Source: Niveibacterium microcysteis (GTDB taxonomy: Bacteria > Pseudomonadota > Gammaproteobacteria > Burkholderiales > Rhodocyclaceae). From it: a stretch of DNA of 64,000 nucleotides. The notes beneath the pieces are model-generated. The model ran no database searches. It was not told where the DNA came from and saw nothing but the letters and a program-made list of their open reading frames with translations. A program made the translations under genes and the position numbers. The DNA lies in NCBI RefSeq assembly GCF_017161445.1, contig NZ_CP071060.1:248001-312000 (forward strand), read 5' to 3'. Positions 35,966-44,807 of the stretch are shown here, piece after piece (the first letter of the stretch is position 1; each line of letters begins with the position of its first letter).

Positions 35966-37792
35966 TCAGCTTGCAGCCTTGGGCGCTTTGTCCAGGCGTG
36001 CCTTGACGAAGCTGCCCGGCGCATCTTCCAGGATCTTGAGTTTGCCGTTGATCGGGTCGCGCGCCGGCACCTTTGCGTCGTCGTGCGCGGTGACCCAGGC
36101 CTGCCAGTCGGTCCACCACGAGCCCGGGTTCTGCGTCGCGGCGGCGAGCCAGTCTTCGGCGCTTTCCGGCAGCGTCTTGGTCGGGTTGGTCCAGTAGCCG
36201 TACTTGTTCGCCGACGGCGGGTTGACGATGCCGGCAATGTGGCCAGAGCCACCCAGCACGAAGCGCACCGGCCCGCCGAATACCTTGGCACCAAGGTAGG
36301 TGCTCTTCCAAGGCGCGATGTGGTCTTCGATCGTCGAGATGAAGTAGCAGGGCACCTTGATCTTGCCGAGATCGATCTTTACGCCGTCGATCTCGATACC
36401 ACCCGGCTGCACCAGCGCGTTCTTCATGTACATGTTGCGCAGGTAGTAGCTGTGCATCTTCGCCGGCATGCGGGTGGAATCGGAGTTCCAGTACAGCAGG
36501 TCGAAGGGGAAGGGGTCCTTGCCCATCAGGTAGTTGTTCACGACGAAGGACCAGACCAGGTCGTTGCTGCGCAGCATGTTGAAGGTGTTGGCCATCTCGG
36601 TGCCTTCAAGGTAGCCGCGCTCGGCCATCTTCTTCTCGAGGCTGGTGACCTGGCCTTCATCGATGAACACGCCCAGTTCGCCTGGCTGCGAGAAGTCGGT
36701 CAGCGTCGTGAAGAAGGTGGCGCTGGCGATGCGCTTGTCCTTCTTGGCGGCCATGTAGGCGAGCGTGGTGGCCAGCAGCGTGCCGCCGAGGCAGTACGCC
36801 GCAGCGTTGATCTCTTTCTCGCCGGTCTGCTGCTCGATCGCATCAACGGCGGCGAGCACGCCTTCCTTCACGTAGTCATCGAAGCCCTTCTGGGCGAGCT
36901 TCTCGTCCGGATTCACCCAGCTCATCACGAACACGGTGTGGCCTTGTTCGACGGCCCAGCGAATCAGCGAGTTCTTTTCGCGCAGATCGAGGATGTAGTA
37001 CTTGTTGATCCACGGCGGCACGATCAGCAGCGGGCGCTTGAGCGCCTCGGTGGTGGTCGGCGTGTACTGGATCAGCTGGATCAGGTCGGTCTGGAACACG
37101 ACCTTGCCCGGCGTGGTGGCGACGTTCTTGCCGCACTCGAACGCCGAGGTATCGGTCATCTTCACGCGCAGCTGGCCATCGCCCTCTTCGACATCGCGCA
37201 GCAGATTGTTGAGCCCCTTCACCAGGTTCTGGCCGTGGCTCTTCACTGTTTCGCGGAACACTTCCGGGTTCGTCAGCGCGAAGTTCGACGGCGACAGTGC
37301 GTTGATGTACTGGCTGGTGAAGAAGTTGACCTTCTTGCGCGAGATCTCGTCGAGCCCTTCGACGCTGCCTACCACGTCATGGATGTGGCGTGCGGAGATC
37401 AGGTAGCTCTGCTTGATGAAGTCGAACAGGAAGTGGTCCTGCCACTCTTCGTCCTTGAAGCGCTTGTCTTCCTTCGCCGGCGTGGCGACTGGCGCGCCGC
37501 TCATGCCCATGAAGCGCAGCGTCGAGTGCTGCCACAGCGAGAAGTAATCCCACACCAGATTCATCTGCGCCTGGGCGAGCTTGTAGGGGTTGGCGAGCAG
37601 CTTCGCCATCATGTCCATGAAGGCCTGCGCGATGCCCAGTTCATCTTCCGGCGGCGAAATGCCGCGCGCGGCCTGGCGCTTCACATGTTCGTGCAGCAGC
37701 TTCGATGCACGCTGGGCGACCTCGGCATAGGTCTTCGCGACCTCCTGCGGATCGGGCAGTTCGGGCTTAGCGGTTTCTGCGTTGACGGCCAT
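35966..37792 (-). CDS. phaC: Class I poly(3-hydroxyalkanoate) synthase
   Basis: A 608-residue enzyme that polymerises 3-hydroxyacyl-CoA into storage polyester on granules. The lipase-like box A-Y-C334-L-G-G-T carries the catalytic cysteine; Asp lies in STIEDHIAPW and His in GGSGHIAGIVNPP. The N-terminal region has the class I PhaC pattern (F-x-D-x-x-x-K-L-L-A-N-P, then W-x-D-H-F-L-F-D-F). It is preceded by an MBL hydrolase gene with an 18-base gap. No phaP, phaR or phaB is in the window; a thiolase gene (40447) on the opposite strand could feed it. Confidence 0.94.
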   Translation of the reverse strand: MAVNAETAKPELPDPQEVAKTYAEVAQRASKLLHEHVKRQAARGISPPEDELGIAQAFMDMMAKLLANPYKLAQAQMNLVWDYFSLWQHSTLRFMGMSGAPVATPAKEDKRFKDEEWQDHFLFDFIKQSYLISARHIHDVVGSVEGLDEISRKKVNFFTSQYINALSPSNFALTNPEVFRETVKSHGQNLVKGLNNLLRDVEEGDGQLRVKMTDTSAFECGKNVATTPGKVVFQTDLIQLIQYTPTTTEALKRPLLIVPPWINKYYILDLREKNSLIRWAVEQGHTVFVMSWVNPDEKLAQKGFDDYVKEGVLAAVDAIEQQTGEKEINAAAYCLGGTLLATTLAYMAAKKDKRIASATFFTTLTDFSQPGELGVFIDEGQVTSLEKKMAERGYLEGTEMANTFNMLRSNDLVWSFVVNNYLMGKDPFPFDLLYWNSDSTRMPAKMHSYYLRNMYMKNALVQPGGIEIDGVKIDLGKIKVPCYFISTIEDHIAPWKSTYLGAKVFGGPVRFVLGGSGHIAGIVNPPSANKYGYWTNPTKTLPESAEDWLAAATQNPGSWWTDWQAWVTAHDDAKVPARDPINGKLKILEDAPGSFVKARLDKAPKAAS

Positions 37793-37810
37793 GGTGTTTC
37801 TCTCCCGGAG

Positions 37811-38860
37811 TTACTTGTTCTGAGGGGCGGACAAAGCGTCGCCCGTACGCGCAAATTTCAGGATGCGCCCGCCAGCTTCCAGCTTGCTGACAAGACCGCG
37901 AGCGGCGAGGTGGTTGAGGTGCCCGATCGCTTCGCCCATGGCGAACATCACCTGGTGGGTATCGAGTTCGCGCGGGAACAGCGTCGCGAGCAGTTCGCCC
38001 GCGCTCATCGGCTGATCCAGCGCTGCGAGCAGCGCGCCGCAACGTTCTTCGTGGTGCGCTACCAGTTGCTGGATGCGCGCCTGGGCGCCGCGGAAGGGGC
38101 GGCCATGCGAGGGCAGCACCAGCGTGTCGGCAGGCAATTCCGCAAAGCGGCCGAGCGATTCGATGTACTGCGCGACCGGATCATCCTGCGGTGTCACGGT
38201 GCTGGTGCTGACGTTGGTCGAGATGCGCGGCAGCAGCATGTCGCCCGAAATCAGCACATGCAGCGCTTCGCACCATAGCGCCGCGTGCTCGGCCGAATGT
38301 CCGTAGCCGCTGATCACCCGCCAGGCCTTGCCGCCGATCATGATCGTGCTGCCGTCGCGGACCCGCAGATAGCTCTCGGGCAGCTCCGGCACGCCGCGCG
38401 CATAGTGGTTGCCGCGTGTCAGCAGCGCTTCCGCGCGTGCATCGTCAAGACCGTGGCGGCGGAACAGCGCAACCAGTGCTTCGGTGGTGAAGCCGGCGCG
38501 GCCGTCGCGGATCGCGTGCGCCCAGAGGTACTCGCCGAGCGTGGCGTGTACCGGTACGCCGAAGCGGTCCGACAACCAGCGCGCATTGCCGATGTGATCG
38601 GGATGCGCATGGGTGACGACAATCTGCGTGACCGGGCGGTCGATGCGTGCGAACACCTGCTCCCAAAGCCCGCGCGTGGTCGCGTCGCCAATGCCGGTGT
38701 CGACAATCGCGACGCCCTCGCCGTCGTCGAGCAACCACAGATTGATGTGATCCAGCGCGAAGGGCAAAGGCATGCGCACCCAGCGCACGCCGGACTCAAC
38801 GGTCAGCGTGTCGCCCGGCGCGGGCAGGTCGGCGAAGGGGAAATCGAGTGCGTCACTCAT
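37811..38860 (-). CDS. MBL-fold metallo-hydrolase
   Basis: A 349-residue protein. The zinc motif is THAHPDHIG (HxHxDH) near residue 105, preceded by IVDTGIGD, with a later GYGHSAEH, SGD-M-L and SHGRPF supplying the remaining ligands of the metallo-beta-lactamase fold. A C-terminal winged-helix-like segment (LDTHQVMFAMGEAIGHLNHLAARGLV) is as in lactamase-like LACTB2 proteins. It is transcribed with phaC. A thioesterase or lactonase role in acyl-CoA turnover is an inference. ATG at 38860. Confidence 0.85.
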   Translation of the reverse strand: MSDALDFPFADLPAPGDTLTVESGVRWVRMPLPFALDHINLWLLDDGEGVAIVDTGIGDATTRGLWEQVFARIDRPVTQIVVTHAHPDHIGNARWLSDRFGVPVHATLGEYLWAHAIRDGRAGFTTEALVALFRRHGLDDARAEALLTRGNHYARGVPELPESYLRVRDGSTIMIGGKAWRVISGYGHSAEHAALWCEALHVLISGDMLLPRISTNVSTSTVTPQDDPVAQYIESLGRFAELPADTLVLPSHGRPFRGAQARIQQLVAHHEERCGALLAALDQPMSAGELLATLFPRELDTHQVMFAMGEAIGHLNHLAARGLVSKLEAGGRILKFARTGDALSAPQNK

Positions 38861-39075
38861 GGCAGCAGCATCCAGCGGATCAGTGTAACTCGGGTTATGT
38901 TGCGCTGCGGCATTGGCTGTCAAGGCTGTTTGTCGGGCGCAGGACACCATACGGTGGCGTGCGGGCTTAAGATCCGGCCACCGCACGGGGCGGACATCAC
39001 CCGAATCCGGCGGCGCGGCGATCCTCCACAAGAGGGGCGCGGCGCGGCCTTCCAGACCTGTTCAGGAGCCGATCC

Positions 39076-40245
39076 ATGAGCCTTGGCCTCAATTTCGCCC
39101 TCGGCGAAACCCTCGACATGCTGCGCGACACGGTCGCCGATTTTGCGGCGAAGGAGATCGCGCCGCGCGCGGCCGAAATTGATCGAACGGACCAGTTCCC
39201 GATGGACCTGTGGCGCAAGTTCGGCGATCTGGGTGTGCTGGGCATGACGGCGAGTGAGGACTATGGCGGCGCCAACATGGGCTACCTCGCGCACATCATC
39301 GCAATGGAAGAGATCTCGCGCGCCTCGGCCTCGGTGGGCTTGTCGTACGGTGCGCATTCGAATCTCTGCGTGAACCAGATTCACCGCAACGGCAACGCCG
39401 CGCAGAAGGACAAGTACCTGCCGAAACTCATTTCCGGCGAATACGTTGGTGCGCTCGCGATGAGCGAGCCGAATGCAGGCTCCGACGTGGTGTCGATGCG
39501 ACTGCGTGCAGACAAGCGCGGCGACCACTATGTGCTGAACGGCACCAAGATGTGGATCACCAACGGCCCCGACGCCGATGTGCTGGTGGTGTATGCGAAG
39601 ACCGACCCGGAGGCCGGCCCGCGCGGCATTACCGCCTTCCTGATCGAGAAGGGGATGAAGGGCTTCTCGGTCGCGCAGAAGCTCGACAAGCTCGGCATGC
39701 GCGGCTCGCATACCGGCGAGCTGGTGTTCGAGGACTGCGAGGTACCGATCGAAGCCGTGATGGGCGGCGTCGGCAATGGCGTGAAGGTGCTCATGAGCGG
39801 GCTCGACTATGAGCGCGCAGTGCTCTCCGGGGGGCCGCTGGGGATCATGGCCGCCTGCATGGATGTCGTGATCCCTTACATCCACGATCGCAAGCAATTC
39901 GGCCAGGCGATCGGTGAATTCCAGCTGATGCAGGGGAAGGTGGCCGACCTCTACACCACATGGCAGGCCACACGTGCCTACGTGTATGCGGTCGGCCAGG
40001 CCTGCGACCGCGGCGACCATGCCCGCAGTCTGCGCAAGGATGCCGCTGGCGCGATCCTCTACTCAGCCGAGAAGGCAACCTGGATGGCGGGTGAGGCGAT
40101 CCAGACGCTGGGCGGAAATGGCTACATCAACGAATACCCGGTTGGGCGGCTGTGGCGCGACGCCAAGCTGTACGAGATCGGTGCTGGCACAAGCGAGATC
40201 CGCCGTATGCTGATTGGGAGAGAGCTGTTCGCCGAGACCTTGTAG
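39076..40245 (+). CDS. liuA: Isovaleryl-CoA dehydrogenase
   Basis: A 389-residue FAD enzyme that converts isovaleryl-CoA to 3-methylcrotonyl-CoA in leucine degradation. Flavin-binding [14 protein letters not shown] and the WITNGP segment are present. The catalytic Glu is in [17 protein letters not shown], the position used by isovaleryl-CoA dehydrogenases instead of the C-terminal one, which argues for liuA over a generic acyl-CoA dehydrogenase. It diverges from the MBL-phaC operon across 215 bases that I cannot resolve into promoters. The other liu genes lie about 15 kb downstream. Confidence 0.92.
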   Translation: MSLGLNFALGETLDMLRDTVADFAAKEIAPRAAEIDRTDQFPMDLWRKFGDLGVLGMTASEDYGGANMGYLAHIIAMEEISRASASVGLSYGAHSNLCVNQIHRNGNAAQKDKYLPKLISGEYVGALAMSEPNAGSDVVSMRLRADKRGDHYVLNGTKMWITNGPDADVLVVYAKTDPEAGPRGITAFLIEKGMKGFSVAQKLDKLGMRGSHTGELVFEDCEVPIEAVMGGVGNGVKVLMSGLDYERAVLSGGPLGIMAACMDVVIPYIHDRKQFGQAIGEFQLMQGKVADLYTTWQATRAYVYAVGQACDRGDHARSLRKDAAGAILYSAEKATWMAGEAIQTLGGNGYINEYPVGRLWRDAKLYEIGAGTSEIRRMLIGRELFAETL

Positions 40246-40446
40246 CAAAAAGGTGACCCGACGGGCGCAAAGGCAATGCGCGCAGGGGTTTGGCGGACAT
40301 TGCTGTTACGGCTTAGGCTGCAAATGTCTGGGCTAATACCTATGGCGCGCTGCAACAATTTGCGCCTATGCTTCGCCCCCGTCAGGCTGCCGTAGGCTCG
40401 CGCCGCCACATTCTGATTCCTCTCTACCCAAATCGAGGTTTTCACC

Positions 40447-41643
40447 ATGTCTGATCCCGTCGTCATCGTTTCTGTCGCCCGTACGCCGATCGGCGCCATG
40501 ATGGGCGAACTGTCCGGCTTCGCTGGTCACCAGCTGGGCAGCGTTGCCATCAAAGCAGCGGTAGAGCGCGCCGGCTTGAAGCCGGAGCAGGTGCAGGAAG
40601 TCATCATGGGTTGCGTGCTGCCCGCCGGTCAGGGTCAGGCCCCGGCGCGCCAGGCCACGCTGGGCGCAGGGCTGCCGCTGTCGGCCGTTGCCACCACGAT
40701 CAACAAGGTGTGCGGCTCCGGCATGAAGGCCACGATGATGGCGCATGACCAGCTGCTCGCCGGCTCGGTGGACGTGATCGTCGCGGGCGGCATGGAAAGC
40801 ATGTCCAACGCGCCCTACCTGCTGCCGAAGGCGCGGGGCGGCTACCGCTATGGCCACTCCACGGTGTTCGACCACATGGCTCTGGACGGTCTGGAAGACG
40901 CCTACGAGAAGACCGCGAATGGTGGCGGCAAGTCGATGGGCAACTACGCCGAAGACACTGCAGCCAAATATGGTTTCACGCGTGAGGCGCAGGACGCTTT
41001 CGCGATCGAATCGACCCGCCGCGCGCTGGCGGCGAACACCGATGGCAGCTTCGAGTGGGAAATCGCACCGGTGACGGTGGCCGGCAAGGGCGGTGACGTC
41101 CAGATCGCCAAGGATGAATCCCCGTTCAAGGCCAAGCCCGAGAAGATTCCGTCGCTCAAGCCGGCGTTCCGCAAGGACGGCACTGTGACCGCCGCAACCT
41201 CGTCGTCGATCTCCGACGGCGCCGCGGCGCTGGTGCTGATGCGCGCCTCGACCGCTGACAAGCTGGGGCTGAAGCCGGTCGCGAAAATCGTTGGCCATGC
41301 CACCCATGCGCATGAGCCGGGCTGGTTCACGACCGCCCCGGTTGGGGCGATCGAAAAGCTCTACGCCAAGACCGGCTGGAACACCGACAGCGTCGACCTG
41401 TTCGAGATCAACGAAGCCTTCGCGGTGGTCACCATGGCCGCGATGCACGACCACAAGCTGCCGCACGAGAAGGTCAACGTGAACGGCGGCGCCTGCGCGC
41501 TGGGCCACCCGATCGGTGCTTCGGGCGCCCGCGTGATCGTGACGCTGATTGGCGCGTTGAAAAAGCGCGGCCTCAAGCGCGGCGTGGCCAGCCTGTGCAT
41601 CGGTGGCGGCGAAGCCACGGCGATGGCGGTCGAGCTGTTCTGA
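40447..41643 (+). CDS. Acetyl-CoA acetyltransferase (thiolase)
   Basis: A 398-residue thiolase. The active-site Cys lies in NKVCGSGMKA, the His in GGACALGHPIGASGARV, and the second Cys in CIGGGEATA. It has the length and sequence layout of biosynthetic thiolases (AtoB/PhaA). It can condense two acetyl-CoA for PHB synthesis or cleave acetoacetyl-CoA from leucine degradation. It lies 201 bases after liuA, a gap without recognisable features, and is closed by a terminator, so it may have its own promoter. Confidence 0.92.
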   Translation: MSDPVVIVSVARTPIGAMMGELSGFAGHQLGSVAIKAAVERAGLKPEQVQEVIMGCVLPAGQGQAPARQATLGAGLPLSAVATTINKVCGSGMKATMMAHDQLLAGSVDVIVAGGMESMSNAPYLLPKARGGYRYGHSTVFDHMALDGLEDAYEKTANGGGKSMGNYAEDTAAKYGFTREAQDAFAIESTRRALAANTDGSFEWEIAPVTVAGKGGDVQIAKDESPFKAKPEKIPSLKPAFRKDGTVTAATSSSISDGAAALVLMRASTADKLGLKPVAKIVGHATHAHEPGWFTTAPVGAIEKLYAKTGWNTDSVDLFEINEAFAVVTMAAMHDHKLPHEKVNVNGGACALGHPIGASGARVIVTLIGALKKRGLKRGVASLCIGGGEATAMAVELF

Positions 41644-41658
41644 AGTCGTTCCACACAT

Positions 41659-41689
41659 GAAAAAGGCCGCCCGAGGGCGGCCTTTTTTG
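41659..41689 (+). terminator. Terminator of the thiolase gene
   Basis: AAAAAGGCCGCCC - GA - GGGCGGCCTTTTTT: a perfect stem with a T tract, 16 bases after the stop. It can also end minus-strand transcripts from 41703, as the A run on the left gives T on the minus strand. Confidence 0.92.
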
Positions 41690-41702
41690 TTGGCTCGAGC
41701 GC

Positions 41703-44480
41703 TCAGAACGCGTAGGCCGGTGTGCTGCTCTCGATGTCCATCCAGGCGCCGGTGGCGGGCTGGTTGTGCTTGCCGTTCGCCAGCGCGTAGAAGCTGCGCG
41801 ATGCCAGCGGCAGGCCCAGATCGGCGATCGAATCGAGCGCGGTCTGGCTCAGCGGGATGCCGTACATCGCGAAGTGCTTGCGCATGTCCTGGCCGATGAT
41901 CTTCGAGCTCAGTACGTAGAACAGGTCTTCGTTGCTGATCTTGTTGTCGGCAAAGCGGCCCATGCCGTACTTGCCCTTGTTGCTGGCGTCCCAGGCCTTG
42001 GCGACGAGGCGGTCGGCCTTGGTCAGCAACTGGAAGAACTCCAGCGTGCTTTCCATCGTCGGCTTTGCGAGTCCGGCGCGCAGCTTGGCGTACTGGAAGG
42101 CCATCTGGAAGTGCACCGCGCGCATCGGGTCCTGGCTCGCGCCTTGCCACAGGCGTACTTCCATATCGGCACGCAGCGCTTCGTCGCTGAGACCGGTGGC
42201 GCGGTTGGCGACGATGTCGGCGTAGAGCCCCGGGTGGTCGGTGGCGTGGCCGGTGTCGATACCGATCAGCGCGTACTGCCGCATCATCGTTGCGCTGGCG
42301 AGAATGTTGTTGTCGCACTCCACAACGCAGCCCTTGCCGTTAGGCGCAATGTGCATCACGCGCTGCACCGTGTTGTGGCCCAGTTCGTGCGGCCAACCCC
42401 AGCCCGTGTCGATGCCGGCGAAGCCGTCCGACGGGTTGCCGGAACACAGATAGCCGCAGGCGGCGAGCCAGCCGATGAAGTGCTGCACGTTCGGCGCGCG
42501 GTGCAATGGGCCATCGCAGGTCCAGCCGAGTTGGGTGCAGAGGCTCTGTGCCAGCGTCGACATCGGCATGTTGTTGTAGCCGTTGGCGAAGTGGTTGCTG
42601 TCGAACAGGATGCCCTTGATGCGGTCGACGACGTAGGTCTTCGGGTCCAGCGTGCCGATCACTTTCTGCGCATAGCCAATCGTCTGCTGGATTTCGCCGC
42701 CAACCAGCTTGTTGGTTTGCCAGCCGAAATCGGCGCGCTTGAGCGCCGCAACGGCCTCGTCGATCTGCGCCTGCGAAGGATTCTGCGTGAAGTCGAAGTG
42801 CGCGTACTTGGCCGCACCCTTGATACGCAGCTTGACCACCGTGCCGGCGGTGGCGCCACCGTAGTTGAGCATCAGCGGGCCGCCGAAAGGCGTGACGAAG
42901 CTCGTGTCACCGGTGGCGGCGAGCGGAATCGTGTAGGAATGCGGCCGGCGCGGGCGCGCATAGGTGGTGTCAGTGACCGGATTGCCATAGGTGCGCAGAT
43001 AGCTCGTCTGCACGCCCAGGCTGGTGGCGCCCGCCGCATCGACGACCTGGATCGTCACCGGCTTGCCCGGGATCGCGCCGCGCCCGATCAGCGTGGTGCC
43101 GCCGGTTTGCGCGATCGTCACATCGATGTCTTCGAAGTCGCTGCTGACTGCGATGCTGTTTGCGCTGGCCGGCATGTAATCGCCGGCGCCCTTCGGCGGA
43201 ATCGTGGTCGCCGCGCGGTTGAACACCAGCCAGGAATCCGAGGCATAGGCGCGCAGGAAATCATCCGAATCGCCCTTGCTGGAGAGCGGTGCGCCGTAGA
43301 CGACGCCGGTGCGAACCTGGTCGGCCCACAGCACCAGCAGGCGGTAGAGCTCGCTGTCGGGGTCGGTAAAGACGTTGATGCCGCGCGACTGCATCGACGA
43401 GAGCGCGGTTTGCACCGCATCGATCGGCTTGAGCGGCGTGGTATCGGTGAAATCCAGTGTCAGATCGGTGCGGTTGAGCAGGTTGAGCGTGCTCACCAGC
43501 GCGCCGAACTGGTCGCCGCGCGCCAGGCTGTCGGCAAGGGTGCGTGTGGCGCCGACCGATACGCCCGCGGCACTGGCGAAGTAGTTGCCGGGATAGCCAC
43601 CGAGGTTCATCCCCATCGCGCTCAGCACCGTGCGGCCGCCGGCCGAATCGACCCAACTCGGGTGCATGTAGATCACCGACTTGCCCGCTTCCAGGTAGCT
43701 GCGCACCAGCGCCGAGAGGCGCGGGCTGTCGGTGGTGCCGGAGCCGAACACGATCAGGTTCAGGTCTTTCCAGCAGGTGTTGTCCGGATCATCGATCTTG
43801 CAGGTCGTCACGGTGGCGCTGCTGCCGGCCCGAACGATGTAGTTCTTCACCGTGTTGGCGTCGTAGCCGGCGGTGCCGACGGCGATCGTCGCAGGCAGCT
43901 TGGCGGCGCCGTCGCCGGTCATCAGCCAGGCGAAGGCACGGTTGAACAGCGGCAGATGCTGCTGCTCGCGCGTGGTACCGGCCATCCAACTCAGCACATT
44001 GGCGCCGTAGGCCAGACCACGGCCGCTGCCGATCTGCGCGATCGCTGCCATGCCGGTGCCATTGTCCGAGACAATCAGCGGTGTCGCGATCGTGGTCTTG
44101 GCTGCGGTGATCGAACTGCTGTTGGTGGTGTGGTCGAGCGCCAGCTGCGTGATGTCGGCGCTGTAGATCGAGGCCAAGGCCTGGGTCTGTTTCGCGCCCA
44201 GCGTCGTTGCGGCGGACACCGCGCGTGCGAGCAGGACTTCGCGGTCCTTGGCGGTCAGTGCCGTGGCGTCGCCGCTTTGCAGGGCAAGCGCGATGGGGTC
44301 AGGCGTCGTCGTGCCGCCAGATCCGTTCGTGCCCCCTGAGCCGTTTGTGCCACCACTATTGCTATTGCCACCGCTCGCCGTTTCGCCGCCGCCGCCCCCG
44401 CCGCCACACGCGACGAGCAAGACGGAAATCGAGAGGGCGCCGAGGGCGCAGATGAGGGGGTTGAGTCTTCGCTTGAACAT
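41703..44480 (-). CDS. ImpA family (M60-like) metalloprotease lipoprotein
   Basis: A 925-residue exported lipoprotein. The lipobox VLLVAC is followed by a Gly run and a repeated N-G-S-G-G-T linker. The large N-terminal region resembles that of ImpA/DUF4092 proteins, and the peptidase domain has H698-E-L-G-H702 in GWGWPHELGHNTVQ, with a downstream Glu expected as third ligand. Total length is close to that of Pseudomonas IMPa (about 920 residues), which cleaves O-glycoproteins. The substrate here is unknown. ATG at 44480 opens the signal peptide; 12-18 residues of possible upstream extension were rejected. Confidence 0.8.
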   Translation of the reverse strand: MFKRRLNPLICALGALSISVLLVACGGGGGGGETASGGNSNSGGTNGSGGTNGSGGTTTPDPIALALQSGDATALTAKDREVLLARAVSAATTLGAKQTQALASIYSADITQLALDHTTNSSSITAAKTTIATPLIVSDNGTGMAAIAQIGSGRGLAYGANVLSWMAGTTREQQHLPLFNRAFAWLMTGDGAAKLPATIAVGTAGYDANTVKNYIVRAGSSATVTTCKIDDPDNTCWKDLNLIVFGSGTTDSPRLSALVRSYLEAGKSVIYMHPSWVDSAGGRTVLSAMGMNLGGYPGNYFASAAGVSVGATRTLADSLARGDQFGALVSTLNLLNRTDLTLDFTDTTPLKPIDAVQTALSSMQSRGINVFTDPDSELYRLLVLWADQVRTGVVYGAPLSSKGDSDDFLRAYASDSWLVFNRAATTIPPKGAGDYMPASANSIAVSSDFEDIDVTIAQTGGTTLIGRGAIPGKPVTIQVVDAAGATSLGVQTSYLRTYGNPVTDTTYARPRRPHSYTIPLAATGDTSFVTPFGGPLMLNYGGATAGTVVKLRIKGAAKYAHFDFTQNPSQAQIDEAVAALKRADFGWQTNKLVGGEIQQTIGYAQKVIGTLDPKTYVVDRIKGILFDSNHFANGYNNMPMSTLAQSLCTQLGWTCDGPLHRAPNVQHFIGWLAACGYLCSGNPSDGFAGIDTGWGWPHELGHNTVQRVMHIAPNGKGCVVECDNNILASATMMRQYALIGIDTGHATDHPGLYADIVANRATGLSDEALRADMEVRLWQGASQDPMRAVHFQMAFQYAKLRAGLAKPTMESTLEFFQLLTKADRLVAKAWDASNKGKYGMGRFADNKISNEDLFYVLSSKIIGQDMRKHFAMYGIPLSQTALDSIADLGLPLASRSFYALANGKHNQPATGAWMDIESSTPAYAF
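44311..44361. repeat. 18-bp tandem repeat in the linker of the ImpA-like gene
   Basis: Two 18-base units (44311-44328 and 44329-44346) starting GTGCC and ending CCGTT(C/T), with a partial third, encode an N-G-S-G-G-T linker on the minus strand. Such repeats can change in number by slippage. Confidence 0.7.
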
Positions 44481-44807
44481 GCTGGTTACCAAAATCGAGT
44501 GGATGAATGCCGTCATCCTCGGCGTCCGGGGATCAGCCGGACGGATTTGATTCGGAGTCCGCGCGCCAGCGCAGCGTTTGCGATTCGCAAGCCGCCGTTT
44601 CGCAGTGCTTGGGTGGCTTTGTGCATCGGGCCGTCTGTCCGGGCACCGTGCTGAATGGCGCGGCGTGGCGGCCACAGGCCAGCGGGAGGCGGCATTCTAA
44701 TGAGCCGGATGAGGCCGGCATACTGCAAATCCGCTCGCGACTGCGGCCGCCGCGCTCTGTCACCTTGTTTTGCTTTCTCGCCGGCGCGGTAGACTGCAAC
44801 GCGGGGG
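44481..44807. other. Divergent gap between the ImpA-like and AraC-HDOD genes
   Basis: These 327 bases contain no coding frame I can support. A weak promoter candidate for the plus-strand gene is TTGTTT (44765-44770) with TAGACT (44790-44795), spacing 19. A short inverted repeat (CGTCCGGGGATCAGCCGGACG) lies at 44521-44541. The AraC-type product next door is a natural candidate to bind here. Confidence 0.4.

Noticed and set aside
36083..38278. Long plus-strand frame across phaC and the MBL gene
   Set aside because: Antisense to phaC; no motifs, and the composition fits a shadow of the minus-strand genes.
40366..42318. Long minus-strand frame across the thiolase gene
   Set aside because: Antisense to a thiolase with both active-site Cys and His motifs, and it runs into the ImpA-like gene out of frame.
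41766..44339. Long frame antisense to the ImpA-like gene
   Set aside because: High-GC genes leave long antisense frames. The product is His/Arg/Ala-rich without domains, while the minus strand encodes a lipobox and an HELGH site.
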